Shown here: positions 31,360 through 40,303 of the stretch, one piece after another
Position numbering within the stretch: position 1 is the stretch's first letter
Layout of the letters: each line of letters opens with the position of its first letter
Assembly (NCBI GenBank): GCA_965277025.1
Contig: OZ255706.1
Coordinates: 434,001 to 498,000 of the forward strand
Direction: 5' to 3'
Length of the DNA stretch: 64,000 nucleotides
From: Methylomarinum sp965277025
GTDB lineage: Bacteria; Pseudomonadota; Gammaproteobacteria; Methylococcales; Methylomonadaceae
The notes under the pieces: model-generated
Seen by the model: the letters and a program-made list of their open reading frames with translations, nothing else
The model's database searches: none
Told to the model about the DNA's origin: nothing
Made by a program: the position numbers and the translations under genes

Positions 31360-32465
31360 ACTGATGTTACGCGGTCTTGAATTGTTGCAATTCAGCAAAA
31401 GCCTGCCGAATGGCCTTGATATATAATTTAGCCTTCAAAGCAAAATGACTGGTTTGGTGTTTTATTTTGAGACACCCCAGTTTAAAGACCGCCATAATGG
31501 CCATAAAAATATGATTGTTTTGTGTTGTTGGGGTACGAGTAGGCGACTTTGCCAACCCGGCATTGGATTTCAATGATTTATGAAATTCTTCGACTTTCCA
31601 GCGTTTCTGATAGATTGCCGCAACCTTTTTACCCGTTAATGTTAAATCACTGCACACCAGATTAACGGTTGCCGTACTGCCGTCTTTGTTTGTAAAGATT
31701 TGCCGGACAATCAGGACTTCATGTGGGTAGCCTTTTAGCCAGCCGCGTACTGCTTGTTTATCCTCTAATGCAATGTCACTGACACGGGTAAATTTTCCTT
31801 GTTTCTTGTCGTCAACGTTCAACGTCACCAGGCGATTATCCTTTAAAGCCCCAATGAAATGTTTGTCTTTGTCAACAATAAACTCCAGATTCTCTTTAGC
31901 CGTAAACCAGCTATCCATCAACACATAGCGAAATTGAAGCCGATTGTTCAAACACTGTTGAATCATCGCACGCATCAGCTCATTTTTGGTCACCGTAGCC
32001 ATTCGTTTAACCTGCTTTGTTTTGATATCACAAAACTGAATCGGTTTTTTGACCACTTCAAAGGCTACGGGTATCGAAACATTGCCCGTATGATACAAGG
32101 CATTCAATAGATTGATGCCTTTGACTGACCGCCCCTGGCAATGGTCATAATGCCAACAAATGACTTCATTCTCGTCTGTCCATTGCTTCTCCTGGATTGT
32201 ATCGTCAAAAATCAAACACCCTGATTCTTCTTCAATCTTCCGGACTGTTCGTTTAACCTCCAGCCAGAGGTCTTTTGATGTGTACGTCCTGGACGATAAA
32301 AAACGCGTGACACTATCATGGCTAATTTCTCCACCTAACATCGACGACAAACCCGTTGCTGTCGCATAGCTCGTATTGCTGATTAAATAGTCTGTATATA
32401 GGTCTAATTTCTCTTTGTTCATCCTCAAATTTTATCAATTATCCGGCGTAGCGCGTAACATCAGT
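31360..32465 (-). mobile_element. IS4-family insertion sequence (1106 bp)
   Basis: Terminal inverted repeats ACTGATGTTACGCG and CGCGTAACATCAGT are flanked by a 5-bp direct repeat TATAT (31355-31359 and 32466-32470). It carries one transposase gene, is complete, and appears recent because the host gene can be rejoined exactly. Confidence 0.93.
31367..32428 (-). CDS. IS4-family transposase
   Basis: A 353-residue DDE transposase. Catalytic Asp residues lie in CLIFDDTIQEKQW and YVLMDSWFTAKENLEF. The Y(2)R(3)E(6)K signature is YQKRWKVEEFHKSLK. Full length, it nearly fills the element and shows no damage. The last codons reach to within a few bases of the right terminal repeat. Confidence 0.93.
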   Translation of the reverse strand: MRMNKEKLDLYTDYLISNTSYATATGLSSMLGGEISHDSVTRFLSSRTYTSKDLWLEVKRTVRKIEEESGCLIFDDTIQEKQWTDENEVICWHYDHCQGRSVKGINLLNALYHTGNVSIPVAFEVVKKPIQFCDIKTKQVKRMATVTKNELMRAMIQQCLNNRLQFRYVLMDSWFTAKENLEFIVDKDKHFIGALKDNRLVTLNVDDKKQGKFTRVSDIALEDKQAVRGWLKGYPHEVLIVRQIFTNKDGSTATVNLVCSDLTLTGKKVAAIYQKRWKVEEFHKSLKSNAGLAKSPTRTPTTQNNHIFMAIMAVFKLGCLKIKHQTSHFALKAKLYIKAIRQAFAELQQFKTA

Positions 32466-32954
32466 TATATATTGACAATGGATAGCGCCTTTGGCGTTGC
32501 TTTGTCCACGTTTATCCAGATAAACCACTTCTGGCCGCAAGACATCGTCAAAATCGATATTTTTGACTGCAACCTGTTGAAAAACCTGGGCTCCACATTC
32601 TTCCGCATGCGTTAACAGCAAATGGTCAAAAATATCTCTTTCCACATGCAAGCCCGGGCGTTCATAACCGAAATCAGAAAAAAGAATCTGCCGTATATTG
32701 TCATCCCAAACGGTAATTCCGCCCGCTTTGGCGAGAAAACCTTCCTGTCTGATTTTGTCAGAAACGCCGGTCAGATCGGTGAATTTCCAGATATGGGGAA
32801 TCAGGCTTTCACCGACCTGATTGCGTGGAAATTGGGTTTTTTCCAGCAAAACCACTTCAATCCCCGCCTGAGCCAAATGTGTCGCCGCACTGCTGCCGGC
32901 CGGGCCGCCACCGATGACAACCACATCGGCATAGGAAGGGATTTCGTTCATGAT

Positions 32955-33524
32955 TTACATATCACCCAGTGCGGCATGCCGGGTAGGGTTCTGCAACCAC
33001 TCGGCGATATCTCTGCCTAATGCTTTGACGCAGCGCCCCATGATGGCGCAGGTTCCTTTATAAGCGCCAAAAAAGCCGCCACCGGAATAACGTCGCGCCA
33101 TAAAATCACCAATAACCCGACCATTTTTGGTCAAGGTTCCCTTGACCTTGACCGCCTTGGCGCCTGACCAGGCTCCTCCGCCGCCACCGACTACCTCTTC
33201 GATCACGACAGTAAGCACCTGCGCATTTTTTGGAGCTCGCCCGCCTTCAGTGATAATGTTGGCGTATTGATCAGCCGCATATTCCTCGATAAACTGAGTC
33301 AACTTGCCATCCAGATTGCATTGCTGTTTGACGGCTTCACGGACATAAGCATCTTTCCTGAAAGTAATCGGCTTGATCACCAACGTTCCGCTTCCTGTAA
33401 AGGTCTGCGTCTGCGCTTCTACCTGCGTGTTTTCCGCTGTAGTCCCTGAGGTTTTATTCGCCGTTGTCTGACATCCCGCCATGACAAACAATGTAATAAA
33501 TAACATGCCTATCGCTTTTTTCAT
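32955..33524 (-). CDS. Lipoprotein of unknown function
   Basis: The ATG at 33524 is preceded by GGAGGCGAAA. The 189-residue product begins MKKAIGMLFITLFVMAGCQT, with a lipobox (VMAGC) for attachment to a membrane. A polar Thr-rich linker follows, then a compact domain with a Gly-run (VVGGGGGAWSGAKAVKVKG) and RRYSGGGFFGAYKGTC. The body resembles DUF4410-like lipoproteins in layout but I cannot assign it. The frame is open upstream to 33650, but the signal peptide decides the start. The disrupted flavoprotein follows after 3 bp, so they formed an operon. Confidence 0.8.
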   Translation of the reverse strand: MKKAIGMLFITLFVMAGCQTTANKTSGTTAENTQVEAQTQTFTGSGTLVIKPITFRKDAYVREAVKQQCNLDGKLTQFIEEYAADQYANIITEGGRAPKNAQVLTVVIEEVVGGGGGAWSGAKAVKVKGTLTKNGRVIGDFMARRYSGGGFFGAYKGTCAIMGRCVKALGRDIAEWLQNPTRHAALGDM

Positions 33525-33540
33525 TTTCGCCTCCAATATA

Positions 33541-33627
33541 TTAGGGAATCGCTGACAAATCATAGATGAATTGTTCAGCACTTCCTTAGAAAACGCTGAA
33601 CAAATCAGCGACTCCTTCGTAATCAGC
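33541..33627. repeat. Intergenic palindromic repeat, copy 2 (double unit)
   Basis: GGAATCGCTGACAAATCATA at 33544 faces GCTGAACAAATCAGCGACTC near 33595, with TTGTTCAGCACTTCCTTAGA between. The units are imperfect palindromes around GCTGAACAAATCA. The same unit occurs at 30567 and 42612. Confidence 0.55.
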
Positions 33628-33775
33628 CTGTTCGTTAACAAAATTATCATAACGCACCCTGTATTTTAGTACAGTGTCATTTTATATTGGAAAATTCCTT
33701 TATCTGAAGCCTGAGCAAACCAACAAGCCTCCTTAAACGAAGCTGGCTGAATCAAACCAGACGATTGATATTTTC

Positions 33776-35099
33776 GGCTCTTTTGAAAAATGAATGGGTA
33801 AATTATAATCTACTGAACTTAACAGCTACCAAGCCTATTTTTCATGATAACAGAATTATTTCAACAAGCTCTCCACATCCATGCCCCCTGGCTGATTAAA
33901 TCGATTGATTTTAATGCAGATAAAAAACGGCTTGATATATACATAGACTTCAAGAAAGGCAGTGCATTTGTTGACCCTGATGGGACTTCAGATACTGCAA
34001 AAAGGTATAAAGCTTATGATACTGTAAAAAAAACGTGGCAACATTTAAACTTCTTTGAATATGAATGTCATTTGCATGCCCGCGTGCCAGGAATTAAACG
34101 GGATGATGGAAAGGTTCGGCTGATACCTGCGCCATGGGAAGGAAAGGTTTCAGGGTTCACGCTGCTGTTTGAAGCTCTGTTAATACAATTATGTAAAGCG
34201 ATGCCTGTTCATAATGTCAGTCAGTTAACAGGCGTCTCTGATCATAAGATGTGGCGTGTATTGGATACTTATATTGAGCTCGCAAAGAAAGACGAAGATT
34301 TCAGTGATCTGAGTATCATAGGCATGGATGAAACATCTATCGCTAAAGGGCATGAATACATCACCCTGTTTGTTGATTTGGAAGAAAAAAGAACCGTGCA
34401 TATCAGTGCAGGCAAAGATAATAAAACCGTCGTTGATTTTGTTGAAGATTTAGAAGCTAAAAAAGGTGATAGGAAAGCCACTAAACAGGTGAGTTGTGAC
34501 ATGTCCCCTGCCTTCATTAAAGGAGTTAAAGAAAACCTTCCTGAGGCAGAAATCACCTTTGATAAATTTCACATCATCAAGCTTATTAATGAAGCCGTTG
34601 ACCAGGTTCGTAGAGAAGAAGGACGTTACACGGCAGAGCTCAAAGGGAATCGGTATATCTTCTTAAAAAACAGTGCTAATTTAACAAAAAAACAAAAAGA
34701 TACTAAAGATGAATTAAGCCTGGCAAAACTTAATTTAAAATCAATCCGTGCTATGTATATTCGAGAAGCATTTCAACAGGTATATCAAGCTGAAACCAAC
34801 GAAGAATTTGAAGGCTTACTGAATAACTGGTATTACCGGGCGACTCACAGTCAACTGGCTCCTGTTGTCAAGGTGGCGAAGACTATTAAGAAACATTGGG
34901 TGGGTATTTTGAGTTGGAAAAAGAGTCAAATAAATAATGGTATTTTAGAAGGTCTCAATTCAATTTTACAAGCGGCAAAAAGAAAAGCAAGAGGGTATAA
35001 AATCCAGCATTTCAAAACAATTGCCTATTTACTGACGGGTAAATTAGATTTTTCTAAAATAAATGCAAATTGCTTACCCACTTGATTTTCAAAAGAGCC
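33776..35099 (+). mobile_element. ISL3-family insertion sequence (1324 bp)
   Basis: The ends GGCTCTTTTGAAAA and, inverted, the same 14 bases at 35086-35099 are flanked by the 8-bp direct repeat ATATTTTC (33768-33775 and 35100-35107), the normal target length for this family. It has inserted in the 3' end of the EcsC-type gene. Confidence 0.95.
33844..35085 (+). CDS. ISL3-family transposase
   Basis: A 413-residue DDE transposase. The N-terminal zinc-finger/HTH region is followed by the catalytic parts IIGMDETSIAKGHEYITLFV, QVSCDMSPAFIKGVKENLPE and the C-terminal Glu region NNGILEGLNSILQAAKRKAR. The product is complete and the gene fills the element. Its A+T-rich codon use matches a low-GC source more than the core genes. 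Confidence 0.93.
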   Translation: MITELFQQALHIHAPWLIKSIDFNADKKRLDIYIDFKKGSAFVDPDGTSDTAKRYKAYDTVKKTWQHLNFFEYECHLHARVPGIKRDDGKVRLIPAPWEGKVSGFTLLFEALLIQLCKAMPVHNVSQLTGVSDHKMWRVLDTYIELAKKDEDFSDLSIIGMDETSIAKGHEYITLFVDLEEKRTVHISAGKDNKTVVDFVEDLEAKKGDRKATKQVSCDMSPAFIKGVKENLPEAEITFDKFHIIKLINEAVDQVRREEGRYTAELKGNRYIFLKNSANLTKKQKDTKDELSLAKLNLKSIRAMYIREAFQQVYQAETNEEFEGLLNNWYYRATHSQLAPVVKVAKTIKKHWVGILSWKKSQINNGILEGLNSILQAAKRKARGYKIQHFKTIAYLLTGKLDFSKINANCLPT

Positions 35100-35920
35100 A
35101 TATTTTCTCTGACTATGCGCTGATCGTTTTCTTCTATCCGCTCCTTACCATAACGCCGTTCCAACTCGCGAATGGTAAAATGCGCTTTCGCCATTTGCTG
35201 GTAATGCGCCATAAAAACCATATTGACCGTCGCGCCACTTACCGCTCCTATCACCGGCAGACTTTGCGCCGCTATTTTTTCGGACACTGGCACACTGAAC
35301 CGGCTGGCGACCGCATTGAGCAGTTTTATCAACATCGGACTCCCTTCTTTGCTCAATCCATGTACCGCCAGATGATTGGAAGTATCGCCGATAGCCTTGC
35401 TGAGAAAAGAACGGACAGCGTAATAGCTGCTGTCCGCATTGGCTTGAGAACGATCCGAACCACCACTTAAGGCAAACACCGTCAAACAAGCCATGCGGGT
35501 ATCCATATCTTGCAAATCTTCACCATGGCTGCGGGCAATATCGGCAATCGAGCGCAACATTAACGTCGCTGAAACCGGCAATTCGACGGCTAAAGCACCG
35601 ATACCGAATGTACCACCCAGCGCACCACTAAAGCCGGCCAACATTTTATGCAGTCGATTGGAAGGACTCACAGGCCGTGTTTGCAGAGAAAAAAGCGCGG
35701 CATCCATCGCTTTTTCCAGCGCTGTCTGTGTAACGCGGGAAACAATCGTAGACCAATGCCCCGGCAGAGCGGCCAAGGCTTTTTCTATGGGCATGCCGAT
35801 TAAATGACCAATACGAGCGGCAATACTCGCCGTTTCCAGGCGTTGTACCGCCTGGGCCAATATAATAATATCCGCCTGCGTCAAATCAGCGGAAGAGGTG
35901 ATCAGATTTTGTCCAGCCAT
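35054..35920 (-). CDS. EcsC-family protein with C-terminus altered by ISL3 insertion
   Basis: A 288-residue EcsC-domain protein of unknown function. Typical Gly/Ala-rich amphipathic stretches are seen (GGTFGIGALAVELPVSATLM, then SIADIARSHGED and VIGAVSGATVNMVFMAHYQQ). The native end can be rebuilt across the ISL3 element as RENINRLV then stop. The insertion replaces the last five residues by MALLKIKWVSNLHLF read from inside the element, so the protein is probably still made and functional. The start at 35920 abuts the stop of the TauE/SafE gene, making it the last gene of the metal operon. Confidence 0.85.
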   Translation of the reverse strand: MAGQNLITSSADLTQADIIILAQAVQRLETASIAARIGHLIGMPIEKALAALPGHWSTIVSRVTQTALEKAMDAALFSLQTRPVSPSNRLHKMLAGFSGALGGTFGIGALAVELPVSATLMLRSIADIARSHGEDLQDMDTRMACLTVFALSGGSDRSQANADSSYYAVRSFLSKAIGDTSNHLAVHGLSKEGSPMLIKLLNAVASRFSVPVSEKIAAQSLPVIGAVSGATVNMVFMAHYQQMAKAHFTIRELERRYGKERIEENDQRIVRENMALLKIKWVSNLHLF

Positions 35921-36744
35921 TAACTGGCCTGCACATTACTCATCATTTCATTCAACAATTGAACCACCTTCAGTAATTCAACAATTATCAAATCGATATA
36001 TTCTTTCAGGGCATGCAAAAAAGTTCTATGCTTGAATCCTTCTTCGACATAAAAATTCAGGCCATTATAAAAAATATTCAAGCCCATCAGAATCATGATA
36101 AATGCCGCGGCTTTCAACATCAGACCGCGCACATTGGCGCCGAGCTTGCCGAACGCCACCGATACCAGCAGCATGGTCGGCAAAGTTCCTGCGCCAAATG
36201 ACAGCATCAGCAATCCACCATCGATAATATTGGGCGCCGTCGTTGCTTTGACGGCCATGGCGAAAGTCAAAGGACACGGCATCATGCCATTCAATACGCC
36301 GGCAATCATCGCCCCCAGCACAGGCCCTTTTTGGCGGGCCGTTGCGTAACCTTTCCGTAAAGTGTTCATCGAAATCAGTCGAAACGAGCCTTGAAAAGGC
36401 AGCCAGCCTAAAATACCCATGGCCAGTACAATAACGACTATGCCGATAGCCATTTGTAAAAAGCTTTGTACTTTCCCGAACAAGCCACTGGAGACCAGTA
36501 CAAAACCCAACGAAGCAGCCGCCAGGCCGATAAGACTATAAACAAAAATACGACTTAGCTGATAAGCGAAGTAGGGCAAATAGGAGCGTGTCTTACCCGC
36601 CTGCATAAAATAGCCCGAAACCAGAGCGCCGCACATTCCCAAGCAGTGGCCACTACCCAATACACCGGCGACAAACGCCAGCATATAATCAAAACCAGCC
36701 GCTCCAGTCGCCATTTCCTGCATATTGTGCATTGAATGATCCAT
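35920..36744 (-). CDS. Sulfite exporter TauE/SafE-family membrane protein (copper-associated subgroup)
   Basis: A 274-residue inner-membrane protein with six or seven predicted helices. Cys-containing helix motifs GSGHCLGMCGALVSG and NGMMPCPLTFAMAV resemble the DsbD_2/UreH-type transporters found next to copper ATPases and cytochrome oxidase maturation genes. A Met/His-rich start (MDHSMHNMQEM) suggests metal binding. It follows the P-type ATPase by 8 bp and touches the EcsC gene. A role in copper or nickel transport, or in thiol handling, is inferred from context. Confidence 0.85.
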   Translation of the reverse strand: MDHSMHNMQEMATGAAGFDYMLAFVAGVLGSGHCLGMCGALVSGYFMQAGKTRSYLPYFAYQLSRIFVYSLIGLAAASLGFVLVSSGLFGKVQSFLQMAIGIVVIVLAMGILGWLPFQGSFRLISMNTLRKGYATARQKGPVLGAMIAGVLNGMMPCPLTFAMAVKATTAPNIIDGGLLMLSFGAGTLPTMLLVSVAFGKLGANVRGLMLKAAAFIMILMGLNIFYNGLNFYVEEGFKHRTFLHALKEYIDLIIVELLKVVQLLNEMMSNVQAS

Positions 36745-36752
36745 CCTGAGCC

Positions 36753-39203
36753 CTATTTATTGTTTAATCTTAATGAATTGGCAATCACCGAAACCGAACT
36801 TAACGCCATCGCCGCCGAGGCGATCATCGGGCTTAGCCGCCCCATCGCCGCCACCGGTATGGCGATGGTATTATAGCCAAATGCCCAGAACAGATTCTGT
36901 TTGATTATGCTGATCGTCGCCGCACTCAATTCTATCGCCTCGGTGACTTTGTTGATATCGCCTTGCACCAGGGTCATATCTGACGATTCGATCGCAATAT
37001 CGGTGCCGCTGCCGATGGCAAAACCGACATCTGCCGCCGCCAGCGCCGGGGCATCGTTAATGCCATCTCCAATCATGCCGACGCTTTTCCCCTGCTGTTG
37101 TAACTGCTGGATAATAGCCTGTTTATCTTCCGGCCTGGCATTGGCGACAACCTGGTCGATAGCGACACTTTTAGCGACAAATTGGGCCGTTTTTTCATGA
37201 TCTCCCGTAACCATCAAAGTTTCTATATGGCGCTTATGCAACCGCGCAATCGCTTCAGCCGCCCCTTTCCGGGGCTTGTCAGCGATAGCAAACAGGGCAG
37301 CTTCTTTTTGATCCACCGCCATAAAAACCGGCGTTTTGCTCTGCTCAGACAGCCGCTCCGCCTGTTCTGACAGACGCTTTAACACCACCTGATTATCTTC
37401 CAGCCAAGCTCGGTTGCCAATCAGTACCTTTTTACCGTTGACCTCAGCCCGGACACCTCGCCCTGTTTCACTGTAAAAATACCCCGCCTCAGGCCACTGT
37501 ATTTTTTTACCTTTGGCGTAATCTGTAATGGCTCTGGCCAGAAAATGTTCGGAATTGTTTTCCGCCGCAGCCGCCAGCATAATGATTTTTTCTTCACTCA
37601 GCCGCGATACCTTGACCACTTCTGTCACAGCCGGCTTGCCCTCGGTAATGGTGCCCGTCTTGTCAAACACGATCGCATTGAGATGGGAGGCGACTTCAAG
37701 GCTTTCACCATTGCGAATATAAATACCCTTTTTCGCCGCCTGCCCGGTGCCCACCATGATCGCCGCAGGCGTCGCCAGCCCCAGCGCACAGGGGCAAGCG
37801 ATCAACAATACGGTTATCGCATTGCCAACAGCGGTTGCCACCGGCGCGCCAACCACCAGCCAGCCACCAAACGTCATCGCGGAAACCGCCATTACAGCGG
37901 GTACAAACACGGCCGACACTTTATCGACTTGTTTCTGGATGGGTAATTTGGCCGCCTGTGCCTGATCCACCATATGAACAATACCAGCCAATACCGTATC
38001 CATGCCGACCGCCGTCACTTTCACCTGCAACACGCCGTTGCCATTGACGCAGCCGACAATCACTTTCTGCCCGGGTTCTTTGACTACCGGCATGCTTTCA
38101 CCCGTCACCAGCGCCTCATCCACCGTTGAGAGACCGGCTATAACAACGCCATCGGTGGGAATTTTCTCTCCGGGACGAATCAATACAATATCGCCCACTT
38201 GTAGCGCATCGACATCGATGACTATCTCTTTGCCATCACGCAACAGCGTCGCCCGGGCAGGCTGCAGATCAACCAGCTGCCGTATCGCCTCACCCGCACG
38301 GCCCCTGGCTCGCTCTTCAAGATAGCGGCCCAGTAAGACAAAGGTGACGATAGCGACGGCCGCCTCGAAAAAAACATGACCTCTACGCCAGAATAGAGCC
38401 GGTAAACTGTAAAAATAAGCCGACCCCACGCCCAGCGCCACCAACGTATCCATATTTGCGGCGCGTTGCCTGGCCAAGCGTATCGCTTTATCAAAAAACG
38501 GCTTGCTACTGCCGAATACGACTACGGAAGTCAAGGCAAACTGCATCCAGTGAACCACAGGAGATCTCATCATCGCCATCGCCGAAGCGACCACCGGCAG
38601 ACTGAGTGCCGCCGAAAACCAAAATCGCCGTTTTGCCTGTTCTATACGCTGCTGTTCTTTTATGATCAGATTTTTGCGCTGTGAAAGCGTATCTACGGCA
38701 AATGCCTCATAACCGAGCCCTGCCAACGTCTCGACAAGATCATCTTTATCCAGCTGTCCTTCCACCTGCACCGTTTCAGTAGCGAAATTAACATTCGCCT
38801 GCTTTACCCGCTCATCCCGGTTCAGCACCATTTCGATCAACATGGCGCAGGAAGCGCAGCTCATGCCGCCAACCGCCATTTCCACTTGCTTGAGCGGACC
38901 ATTCAATGTTTTCTTTTTTATTTTGGGCGGCTCGGCTCGTTGCGCCAAATTGGACAGTACGGCATCCACTAATGTCAGCAGATTGGTCAACTGCAATTTT
39001 GCTGAATCAAATTCGATAACAACCGAACCGATTGCATACACAGAACGCAGCTTTTTGATTTCCGGCCGTTTTTTTAGCAGAATTTCGAAAATGACGGTTC
39101 GTTCCTGATCATTTTTAAGCGCCGGAGAAATGATTCTTATCCGGTTCTTCAATTGATGAACCAGCTGAAAATTTTTGCATGCCATGGATGCTTTTTCCAT
39201 CAT
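36753..39203 (-). CDS. Copper-translocating P1B-type ATPase (CopA/CcoI-like)
   Basis: An 816-residue heavy-metal pump. A first domain lacks CxxC; the HMA domain with GGMSCASCAML binds metal. Membrane helices include the ACPCALGLATPAA ion site. The phosphorylation motif is FDKTGTITEGK, the hinge GDGINDAPALAAADVGFAIG, and the last helix MALSSVSVIANSLRL fits Cu(I) pumps. The usual HP dipeptide of the nucleotide domain reads HF here (SEHFLARAI). The ATG at 39203 overlaps the upstream stop as TAATG; the longer frame to 39263 lies inside that gene. It probably exports or delivers copper for oxidase assembly. Confidence 0.93.
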   Translation of the reverse strand: MMEKASMACKNFQLVHQLKNRIRIISPALKNDQERTVIFEILLKKRPEIKKLRSVYAIGSVVIEFDSAKLQLTNLLTLVDAVLSNLAQRAEPPKIKKKTLNGPLKQVEMAVGGMSCASCAMLIEMVLNRDERVKQANVNFATETVQVEGQLDKDDLVETLAGLGYEAFAVDTLSQRKNLIIKEQQRIEQAKRRFWFSAALSLPVVASAMAMMRSPVVHWMQFALTSVVVFGSSKPFFDKAIRLARQRAANMDTLVALGVGSAYFYSLPALFWRRGHVFFEAAVAIVTFVLLGRYLEERARGRAGEAIRQLVDLQPARATLLRDGKEIVIDVDALQVGDIVLIRPGEKIPTDGVVIAGLSTVDEALVTGESMPVVKEPGQKVIVGCVNGNGVLQVKVTAVGMDTVLAGIVHMVDQAQAAKLPIQKQVDKVSAVFVPAVMAVSAMTFGGWLVVGAPVATAVGNAITVLLIACPCALGLATPAAIMVGTGQAAKKGIYIRNGESLEVASHLNAIVFDKTGTITEGKPAVTEVVKVSRLSEEKIIMLAAAAENNSEHFLARAITDYAKGKKIQWPEAGYFYSETGRGVRAEVNGKKVLIGNRAWLEDNQVVLKRLSEQAERLSEQSKTPVFMAVDQKEAALFAIADKPRKGAAEAIARLHKRHIETLMVTGDHEKTAQFVAKSVAIDQVVANARPEDKQAIIQQLQQQGKSVGMIGDGINDAPALAAADVGFAIGSGTDIAIESSDMTLVQGDINKVTEAIELSAATISIIKQNLFWAFGYNTIAIPVAAMGRLSPMIASAAMALSSVSVIANSLRLNNK

Positions 39204-39811
39204 TATTTCAGTGGTCTGCGTGAGCGAATCAGCAGATAAAACATATAAAATGTCGCCATCCACTCATATCGGTAAACAAGAGGCTTTGGAATCCACTCTT
39301 GCGTTATTCTGCTCCAATGTAATTTGATCAAATAGAGCGTCAACACATCATTAAGAAAATCGATAATGGCCTTTTCAGGATCTTTAACCAACGCATTAGG
39401 ACCTTTCAAGCCGATCTTGCCCACAATTTTCGCCGCCTGTACCGTTTCCTTGCCCGCCGTGTATTTTTCATTGAACCAGCGTGAAACCTTCAGGTTTTTA
39501 AGTCGTTGTTTAAGTGTTTTTTTATCGCTGGAAACGGTTTCTTCACGGGTGAAATACCCGGCATCATCCATCTCTGCGATAATTTGATGTATACCTCTGG
39601 CCAGATGCCTGAAATCACAGACATCTTGCTGGTAACGGATCGCTAATATTCGACCGCTGCGAAAAACCTGGACATGATAAACTCCATCGATGCGGCTGAT
39701 CTTGTTGGCTAATGCTTGCGCCACCCTATCATGCGTACAAACAAGCGGAATCTGAAAACGTACATAGCCGTCTTCACGAAACCGGACAATAAACTGCCTT
39801 TGCATAGACAT
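39203..39811 (-). CDS. HMA-like metal-operon protein of unknown function
   Basis: A 202-residue protein preceded by GGAG seven bases before the ATG. Residues 1-90 look like a ferredoxin-fold HMA-type domain without CxxC (VAQALANKISRIDGVYHVQV). The C-terminal part has a hydrophobic segment (YRYEWMATFYMFYLLIRSRR) and probably lies at the membrane. Its stop overlaps the ATPase start, so they are translationally coupled. Such proteins recur beside copper ATPases, and a chaperone or adaptor role is inferred. Confidence 0.75.
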   Translation of the reverse strand: MSMQRQFIVRFREDGYVRFQIPLVCTHDRVAQALANKISRIDGVYHVQVFRSGRILAIRYQQDVCDFRHLARGIHQIIAEMDDAGYFTREETVSSDKKTLKQRLKNLKVSRWFNEKYTAGKETVQAAKIVGKIGLKGPNALVKDPEKAIIDFLNDVLTLYLIKLHWSRITQEWIPKPLVYRYEWMATFYMFYLLIRSRRPLK

Positions 39812-39932
39812 TGTACAACTCCAAAAAAAAACGGATGACTCTGTCTTTTAGAGCCGCCCGTTTCAATAGATGAAATAAAATTCCTAATCACCCAATATCT
39901 CAGCATTGGATACATCAAAAATTGCCGTTTTA

Positions 39933-40121
39933 TCAGCTGTCATCTTTAGCTTCAGCGACAATATCTTCCAGGTTTTCTTTTTGGTTCAAAACAAAGTCTT
40001 TACTGGCGTCAACAGCTTTAGTGGTGCTGGCTATTATTTCTTTACGATATTTAAACACCATATAACCTGCGACAACACCCAGGCCAAAAACCAATGCTGG
40101 ATGTTTTGTTATTTTACTCAT
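39933..40121 (-). CDS. Small single-span membrane protein
   Basis: A 62-residue protein with one transmembrane helix (ALVFGLGVVAGYMVFKY) and a charged C-terminal helix (KAVDASKDFVLNQKENLEDI). Its ATG overlaps the stop of the His-rich gene (TAATG), so it belongs to the metal operon. No family is recognised. It may act as a membrane anchor or subunit for neighbouring metal proteins. Confidence 0.7.
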   Translation of the reverse strand: MSKITKHPALVFGLGVVAGYMVFKYRKEIIASTTKAVDASKDFVLNQKENLEDIVAEAKDDS

Positions 40122-40267
40122 TAATTTCCCCCTGTACTGGCGGCTGCCGAGGCCATCGTCCCCGTCATCACCTGCTTACCCATAGAATGGCCAGCATGAT
40201 TATGCGAGCCATGCGACATCATTTTTGCATGATCATGAGCACCATGACTACCATGTGAATGTTTCAT
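40121..40267 (-). CDS. 48-residue His/Met-rich metal-binding peptide
   Basis: The frame from ATG 40267 reads MKHSHGSHGAHDHAKMMSHG, continues SHNHAGHSMGKQVMTGTMAS and ends with AAASTGGN before a stop at 40121. Ten His and seven Met residues in 48 positions imply copper or nickel binding. There is no signal peptide. The stop overlaps the start of the next gene (TAATG), strong evidence that it is translated as part of the operon. It may store or buffer metal for the downstream ATPase. Confidence 0.72.
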   Translation of the reverse strand: MKHSHGSHGAHDHAKMMSHGSHNHAGHSMGKQVMTGTMASAAASTGGN

Positions 40268-40303
40268 TTCTACCTTCTGTTCTTAAATTAGACAACCTAC
40301 GAT

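Larger units (their letters stand above)
30671..32951 (-). pseudogene. FAD-dependent oxidoreductase (halogenase/geranylgeranyl-reductase type), split by an IS4 element
   Basis: The N-terminal part (32951-32466) has the dinucleotide-binding motif VVVIGGGPAGSSAATHLA and the GESLIP motif of tryptophan-halogenase-like flavoproteins. The C-terminal part (31359-30671) continues IIDASGHSALLAGQF and contains GWLWHIV and the second FAD motif CIGDAAAFVDPIFSHGVQNA. Removing the insert and one TATAT copy joins QYI to IDASGHS in frame, giving about 390 residues. The WxWxI motif needed for halogenation is only partly matched, so a reductase role is equally likely. It follows a lipoprotein gene by 3 bp. Now inactive. 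Confidence 0.85.
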
